Below the pieces are notes generated by a model. It was not told the origin of the DNA and searched no databases. It was given only the letters and a program-made list of their open reading frames with translations. From Mnemiopsis leidyi (Eukaryota > Ctenophora > Tentaculata > Lobata > Bolinopsidae), in assembly GCA_000226015.1 (NCBI GenBank), contig JH154313.1, positions 264,462 through 310,406 on the forward strand: a stretch of 45,945 nucleotides of DNA. Direction: 5' to 3'. A program made the translations under genes and the position numbers. Positions 40,073 through 45,945 of this stretch are shown one piece after another (position 1 is the first letter of the stretch; every line of letters starts with the position of its first letter).

Positions 40073-43000
40073 ATGTATCAAATGTTCCACAAGAGAGATG
40101 AGGGTCACGAGGACAGTATCTGGTCGGTAGCCTGGGCACGCAGCGAGAAGGATAACTCCGAGAATATTGTAACTGGAGGGGTAGACGACTTGGTAAAGAG
40201 CTGGAACTGGAGGTAGATTATTATTCTTTCGATAGTGATTATCTTCAATCATCTTCCCAACAGAATGTGTGGATTTAACTCGTCATTATTACTTGATCAA
40301 GTCAGCATTATTGATTCATATCCCAGAGACGACTTCCTGGATTACAAGGCGACGCTGAAGGGACACCAGCTGGGAGTGGTGTCGGTGACGATAAACGCAG
40401 CGGGAACTGTAGCCGCTTCCTCCAGTCTGGACTCCACTATCAAACTGTGGGACCTGGACAGCTCCAAACAGATTAAGAGTATAGGTTAGTAAAGTCACGT
40501 GTGTGTTAGTTGTTTTCAACACTGTTATACATAGGTGCAGTCACATTTATTCTTCTGATGAACCTAATGACCTAAATTAAAAGCGTTTTAGTACGCCCAC
40601 CGACTTTAAGCAGCCGGGCCATAAAAAATGATATGATATAAAATACATGTGAGTCTCATATCTGCTTTACATTTTACTGTACACATGTAACAATATAGCA
40701 TGTATACACTATACACTGTGCAGTCCACAAGTAACTATATAGCATATATATACACACTATACATAATACACTGAAGAGTAGGAAGACGTGATCAATGCCC
40801 ACAACACATCTACCTCAATAGTCAATAGTGATTATCTAACCGAGCTGAAGTTGCACAGCAGTACGCCTGGACGTGCGGTGCGCCAGTAGATCACTTAGAC
40901 TGTATATAGAAGTTTGATCCAGGTCTCTCCATCTATTATACCATTTAGATATAAGTCTCGATAAAAAGCACGAACATGTATAAAATTGTTCTGCTGTTCC
41001 TAAGTACGTTGAGGAGTGTGTGTAGAATGTAAATGTGTGTGACGTGTACAGCTCGCTCTGCTGTTTAAAAAGAAACCTCCAGAAAGTTGAGAAATTGCGG
41101 AACTTCAGTTGTCCACTTGTTAAGCTGGGTAATGAGAACAAGCTTACACTTTCCGTGTAGTGTTAACAATGATACACGTGTAGTGTTAACAATGATACAC
41201 GTGTAGCACGTTAGTATGTAACGTGTAACACACGTTAGTATGTAACGTGTAACACACGTTAGTATGTAACGTGTAACACACGTTAGTATGTAACGTGTAA
41301 CACACGTTAGTTTGTACCGTGTAACACACGTTAGTTTGTACCGTGTAACACACGTTTAAAACACGTTAGTTTGTAACGTGTAAAACACGTTAGAATGTAA
41401 CGTGTAACACACGTTAGTATGTAACGTGTAAAACACGTTAGTATGTAACGTGTTATAACGGGAATTTCTTCTCATATGATCAACAGATTTTAGCTTGAAG
41501 TGTCGAACGGATTCACTTAGCATGCACAATTCTTCTCTTATCTTTCACGCGTGACGTTGAAGATTAAAATGTAGCAGTTACATTAAGCCAGTATGAATTA
41601 TCATCAGCCATTCCTGTACAAGGAAATCCAAGTCGAAGGAACTACTTAATTACACACGGCTTGTTCATAATCATGCAGAGATTGCAGGTAGTCCGTGTGG
41701 CGCAGCGATTAGCTAGGTTTTTGTGGCTCTAGCCTCTCCTGAAGCAAGCTCTCTTATTGGTCGCCAGAAATGACTAGAGAACTTTTCTAATTTTCTATAT
41801 GACATTGCTGACCGCACCAGCGGTAATGTACGATTATACACTCTTCGACATGCAATGTACAATGTATTTATATACCTTCTACATGCTGCTACTGTGAACT
41901 GCGATTGTGCACTCCGTGTTGTGTGGAATTAATTTCGTGCTGAAAATCAGATGTCATAAGAATCTTGGGAAATTCGGCAGAAACATGTCATACTTCCTTG
42001 CCTAATGTTTAAACATTTCCTCATTCTTGCTTTATTGCATAACAACCATACAATGATTTATTCCATTAGCATCATTGTTTTATCATTGCACGAAACATTT
42101 CTCCAAATTGCGCAATCCTGCTTTAAAACGCGGAAACAAAGAAGCTCACCTCATTCCCCCCAGATGCAGGACCGGTCGACTGCTGGACTGTAGCCTTCTC
42201 TCCAGACGGGCAGTACATCGGTAGTGGGTCTCACAGCGGTAAAATAAACCTGTTCGGTATCGAGAGTGGGAAGTTAGAACAGTCTCTAGACACTAGAGGT
42301 GAGTTTTACTGATAGGAATACAAGGAATACAATACTGATATCTTACTATGTATATGTAAACGTCTGTCCGGTTTTTCTTGACACCACTTTTTCTCTAGAA
42401 ACAAGAGCTTTTGAGCGGTAGTTTCTTAATTCTTCATACATTAGCGAACGATTTCCAATAAATGTACATTACTTGATCCACTACTACGATCGAAATTTAC
42501 ACAGTACTATGGCTTCAAATACTACGCGGGTTCTAGGTGATGCGGGTACTGGAAATCCCCGCCGTAGGCCGGGTTTCCAGCTAGTTTTAATAAATAGTAG
42601 AGCTGAGTTTTTTTCTTTCTAGTACCATCCTTTTTTCACCGACATTTTAACTGAATTAATGACAGACCTTTTTGACCATTTGTCCTTGACATTCCGCTGA
42701 CCCGGGCCCGCATAAATCTACTCTACAAAATTAGATCCAGGGACACCCTGCATGGTACGATGGATTATACCTTACGTATATGATAAAGTAGAATTTCGGT
42801 CATGCCATATTGCTTCAATGTGCATTAGACTAGAATATAGGAATAAAGGAACCACGTACCTCAGATGACAAATAAAAGCACCCTGAGGTGACAGAGTGCC
42901 AACTTTCGATCTCAGCAGTCAGCATGAGTAATAGAGTAATGAGTAATAGAGGATTAAAACCTACAAAGGTAATCTGACTTTTTCTTCAGGAAAGTTCATC

Positions 43001-43085
43001 ATGAGTATAGCGTACAGTCCGGATGGACATTACATTGCTTGCGGAGGAATCGACGGGATTGTATGCATATTTGACCTTGCTACAG
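40073..43085 (+). CDS. WDR61: WDR61/SKI8 WD40 protein, first four exons
   Basis: Exons 40073-40212, 40327-40484, 42164-42298 and 42990-43085 with consistent phases give 176 codons, about 58% of the 305-residue human protein; the rest lies to the right. Family signatures are [109 protein letters not shown] and [15 protein letters not shown], i.e. WD repeats 1 to 4. WDR61 is a subunit of the Paf1 elongation complex and of the cytoplasmic SKI complex that feeds RNA to the exosome. The ATG lies 17 bases after a good acceptor (CTGCTACAG, 40056), so a 5' leader is spliced on. Expected next exon (LLHTLEGHAMPIRSL-like) was not found before 45945. Confidence 0.95.
41157..41456. repeat. 24-bp palindromic minisatellite, about 10 copies
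   Basis: Two 23-bp units (GTGTTAACAATGATACACGT, from 41158) lead into about ten units of CACGTTAGTATGTAACGTGT plus AACA between 41207 and 41453. In each unit CACGTTA and TAACGTG are inverted repeats around a 5-base spacer. It lies in WDR61 intron 2. Confidence 0.95.
41690..41767 (+). other. tRNA-like 5' half, perhaps SINE remnant
   Basis: GTCCGTGTGGCGCAGCGATT followed by AGC looks like the acceptor and D-arm (A box) of a tRNA, but no GGTTCGANTCC B box follows, and I cannot close a cloverleaf. Probably a decayed tRNA-derived SINE head. Confidence 0.3.
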
Positions 43086-44360
43086 GTAAAGATTTGTCTG
43101 TCACCTAAATCTTCATTTATAATTTACCAAGATATGTTATTAGAATTACCTGCATTTTCTGATTTCCTCTAAACTATGGTCTGAATGTCCGCCAGTAAAT
43201 TCCGCAGAAAACATCTTAGAACCCTCTCTTTTGTCTTATTTCCTCTATTGACTTACTCCCAGTCCTAGAAAGCGATATTGCAGTCTCCAAATCCCATTGT
43301 TTTAAAAGTCCACTCGGTACCCTACAATGAGTGCAGGGTGCTGCATTGTTTGCAACTCAGAAGTTCTACTGCCGGGGGGTTGGGGGTTGAGTCGGGACAT
43401 CTTTATACCTTACTGGGACGTACCAATCAGTTGAGATTGCTTTACATGTCTAATCTCATACTGAGTTTACGTTACATTTTGTAGCCAATAGTGACAATAC
43501 ATGGTAGAGTCCTGACTTGCCTGATAAAAATTTAGTCCTGATATAAGAAATCGGATAAAATTATAAAGGGAAGAACGATTACGTGTTCGGGATTTGAAGA
43601 TTAATTTTCTCTCAAATTTTAACATTTACTCTAATATGATAGTTAAACGTCATAGTCCGATTTCAAAATTATCATGCTTCAATGATTTTATAATTTTTAG
43701 AACATGATGAAGTTCAGGTCACTGTACTAGATATCATATGGAGCACTAGCAGGTCATATAAATCTTACCCCCTCCTTCTGTAATCATGCATAATCCTGAT
43801 TAAGGCAATAATCCCCAACCATACTGAAACTGACAGTAGATCTTTAAAGCAATAGATCTTCTAAGTGGGTTGTAGGAGAAATAATGCATTCTGTGACATG
43901 ACAAGTTCTCTCATTTTACAGTGAACAGTTACAAGTTCCTACATATTCTGCTCTTATGTCCTGCTCTTTTGTCAGATTATCAAAGTTAAAATCTTGTCCA
44001 TCAAAATTTGGCTGAATTTGGTGAAATTAGAAAAATGATTACGTAATGATAGTCATAACCCCTCTCTCCCTGTGTAGTGCAGCGTAATTATCTGCACTTA
44101 CATAATATTCGATTTTATTGACAAAATCGTCAATGTCGTGAAATGTCTTTCAACTTCATTATAATGCCTTCCAAATGTAAATTTAAATCAGTTCAGTCAT
44201 GGTACAACTTCAGTCATGACATGACATATTTTGAATTAAAAAAACTCTTCGCGTTTCTCCCCTTTAAACTAAGTTGTTCAGATCTTTGTACCCTTGCCAC
44301 AATATTTTTGTAAGATTGCTGAGGTAATACATTGTATGAGTGGAGTTTACTCAACCCTCA
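43086..44360. other. WDR61 intron 4, left part
   Basis: AT-rich intron sequence; no exon, RNA or mobile element recognised. Confidence 0.6.
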
Positions 44361-44368
44361 ATTTGATA

Positions 44369-45106
44369 CAGAGGCAACATTTAAGTGCGGTGAGTGCGAT
44401 TTCGCACAATTTCCAGTTCTCTGCACAATCCGCACAATTCTATATTATCCGCATAATTCCGCATATTTTTGGTTTCACCGCATATTTTCGCATATTTTCC
44501 CAAAAATCGCACTTGATCGCATAAAAACCAAAATATTTGTTGTTGCATCATGGTTTAAAAATGGGACCTTTTCGTCTCTAAAATTGGGACATTTTGGTTT
44601 CCACGTGTTAAATGGAATCTGGGCCGTTTTAGTACCTTGCTGATCGGAATGTGGGACGTTTTCGTCCTTGCTGATCCGAATCTGGGACGTTTTCGTCCTT
44701 ATGCTTGACAAGCCTTACTCGGAATGTTGGACATTTTGGTACTTGTTGCTCGGAATCCGGGACGTTTTCGTCCTGGACTTGGGAGGTTTTCGTCACTTTG
44801 GACGTTTTCGTCAGTAGCTGAAGCTTGGCCAATACACATCATATACCTATGTTGATCGTAATAGCCAATACTTGTTGCTAACTATTCAATCGTCATATCA
44901 CGTTACACTTTGAGTTTTTATGCTTGAATGGACCCAAAAATAAGCTTTAAATGCCGCACAATCACCGCACTTTTATGGAAATTTCGCCGCAATTTCGCCG
45001 CATGATTTGACAATTTTCGCCGCACTCTTCCGCACAATTCGCCTTTTTGAGCAAGTGCGGCACCGCATAATTTGCGATTTTTGACCGCACTTAAATGTTG
45101 CCTCTG
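44369..45106. mobile_element. hAT non-autonomous transposon, 738 bp
   Basis: The ends CAGAGGCAACATTTAAGTGC... and their exact inverse form perfect 23-bp TIRs (CAGAGGC type). The 8-bp target duplication ATTTGATA is perfect (44361-44368 and 45107-45114). Both subterminal zones are packed with CCGCA and CGCAC motifs, probable transposase-binding repeats. The centre (44560-44815) is a degenerate tandem repeat of GGGACGTTTTCGTCC with CGGAATCTGGGAC. No transposase ORF. It sits in WDR61 intron 4. Confidence 0.93.
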
Positions 45107-45114
45107 ATTTGATA

Positions 45115-45700
45115 TAAGACACACATTAGCCATTCAAGAACTACTGACAATATGTATAATGGTACACCTGATTTTAGAACTGTAGGTCACCTGTAATGTT
45201 TACAGATAACTCAACTGTTAAGTTGTAGCTGTAAAATAGTAGCTTAGTTTCTCTATTCTTCTCTTTCGTGCAATCACTGCAAGTCCGCTCTGCGAGTCCC
45301 ACTTTGCAAGTCCAACTTAGAAAGTCCAACTTTGCAAGTCCAACTTTGCAATTCAGCATATATCTCTGTAATCTGCAACTCATGTAGATGCAGCAAGTTC
45401 CACAATCTGATGGTTAATACAAATCTGTAAAGTAATCTCCACACGACGACTGTCTCGTCTTGTCAGTTTATATTGACAGGTTAACGATTGTGTCGGTAGA
45501 AATAATGGTAATATTATTCCTGTAAAGTATCAAAGTAGCTAAATATAGCTCTACAGTCTTATCCAAGTTGTCAGATTGCACGTGTTTACCTTAACTTAGT
45601 CCACGTGCAATAATAATTATACAGATATTGCGTATTTGATATGTTTCAGTAGGTTCATTTGTTTCATTTCTAGTAGGGTTGATCATGAATTACTCATAAT
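45115..45700. other. WDR61 intron 4, right part
   Basis: AT-rich; a short run of AAGTCCAACTTTGC-type repeats near 45290-45350, otherwise nothing recognised. Confidence 0.55.
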
Positions 45701-45701
45701 A

Positions 45702-45945
45702 ACGTTGCTATAGTAACACTACCCCAGGTAAGCTGTTACACACGTTGCTATAGTAATACTACCCCTGGTAAGCTGGTACACACGTTGCTATAGTAACACT
45801 ACCCCAGGTAAGCTGCTACACACGTTGCTATAGTAACACTACCCCAGGTAAGCTGCTACACACCTTGCTATAGTAACACTACCCCAGGTAAGCCGCTACA
45901 CACGTTGCTATAGTAACACACCCAGGTAAGCTGCTACACACGTTG
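45702..45945 (+). repeat. 40-bp minisatellite with splice-donor consensus, at least 6 copies
   Basis: Units starting ACGTTGCTATAGTAACACTA at 45702, 45742, 45782, 45822, 45862 and 45902 continue past the window end. All but the second contain CCCAG/GTAAGC, a near-perfect 5' splice site; the second has CCTG/GTAAGC. Copies are over 95% alike by eye. Confidence 0.95.

Overview
This is a piece of an invertebrate animal nuclear genome. The genes are split by GT-AG introns, the AT-rich noncoding DNA is full of minisatellites and small transposons, there is an 851-base assembly gap, and the proteins are typical of Metazoa. The class A receptor with a TRT motif in place of DRY, and an ER thioredoxin protein carrying an ERp29-type D domain, make a cnidarian or other early-branching animal my best guess. 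That guess is an inference and could not be tested here.

Layout. At 144-2924 (minus) lies a TEX14-like pseudokinase gene that lacks the catalytic lysine, the HRD aspartate, the DFG aspartate and the APE motif. At 3343-14448 (plus) are nine exons of mitochondrial succinyl-CoA:3-ketoacid CoA transferase (SCOT/OXCT1). The first roughly 65 codons and the last roughly 90 lie outside the visible sequence, and the 3' part may be in the gap at 14699-15549. SCOT introns hold a TA-flanked MITE, a possible single-pass membrane protein exon, a frameshifted TauD-type dioxygenase gene, a LINE 3' fragment and several repeat arrays. At 15550-17796 there is gene-poor DNA with one LINE tail.

At 17797-34836 (minus) one ER protein disulfide isomerase gene (TRX-TRX-D, 355 residues, C-terminal HTEL) spans 17 kb in eight exons that join in frame at every junction. 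Its intron 7 contains a complete single-exon sulfotransferase-like gene, a partial copy of it and a TIR transposon. Its 10.3-kb intron 4 contains a rhodopsin-like GPCR on the opposite strand. At 36162-39110 (plus) is a large coding exon for the CCDC186/CCCP-1 dense-core-vesicle coiled-coil protein. A short distance downstream on the same strand are the first four exons of WDR61/SKI8 (40073-43085), which runs out of the window.

The genes are mostly unrelated housekeeping functions: ketone-body use, ER folding, vesicle maturation, and transcription/RNA surveillance. The striking feature is architectural. Several minisatellites begin at or abut a true exon boundary and carry a splice-site consensus in every unit. 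The clearest are the 12 x 15-bp CAAG/GTATGTT array at 2570-2749 and the 25-bp GTAAGATT array at 12921-13005.
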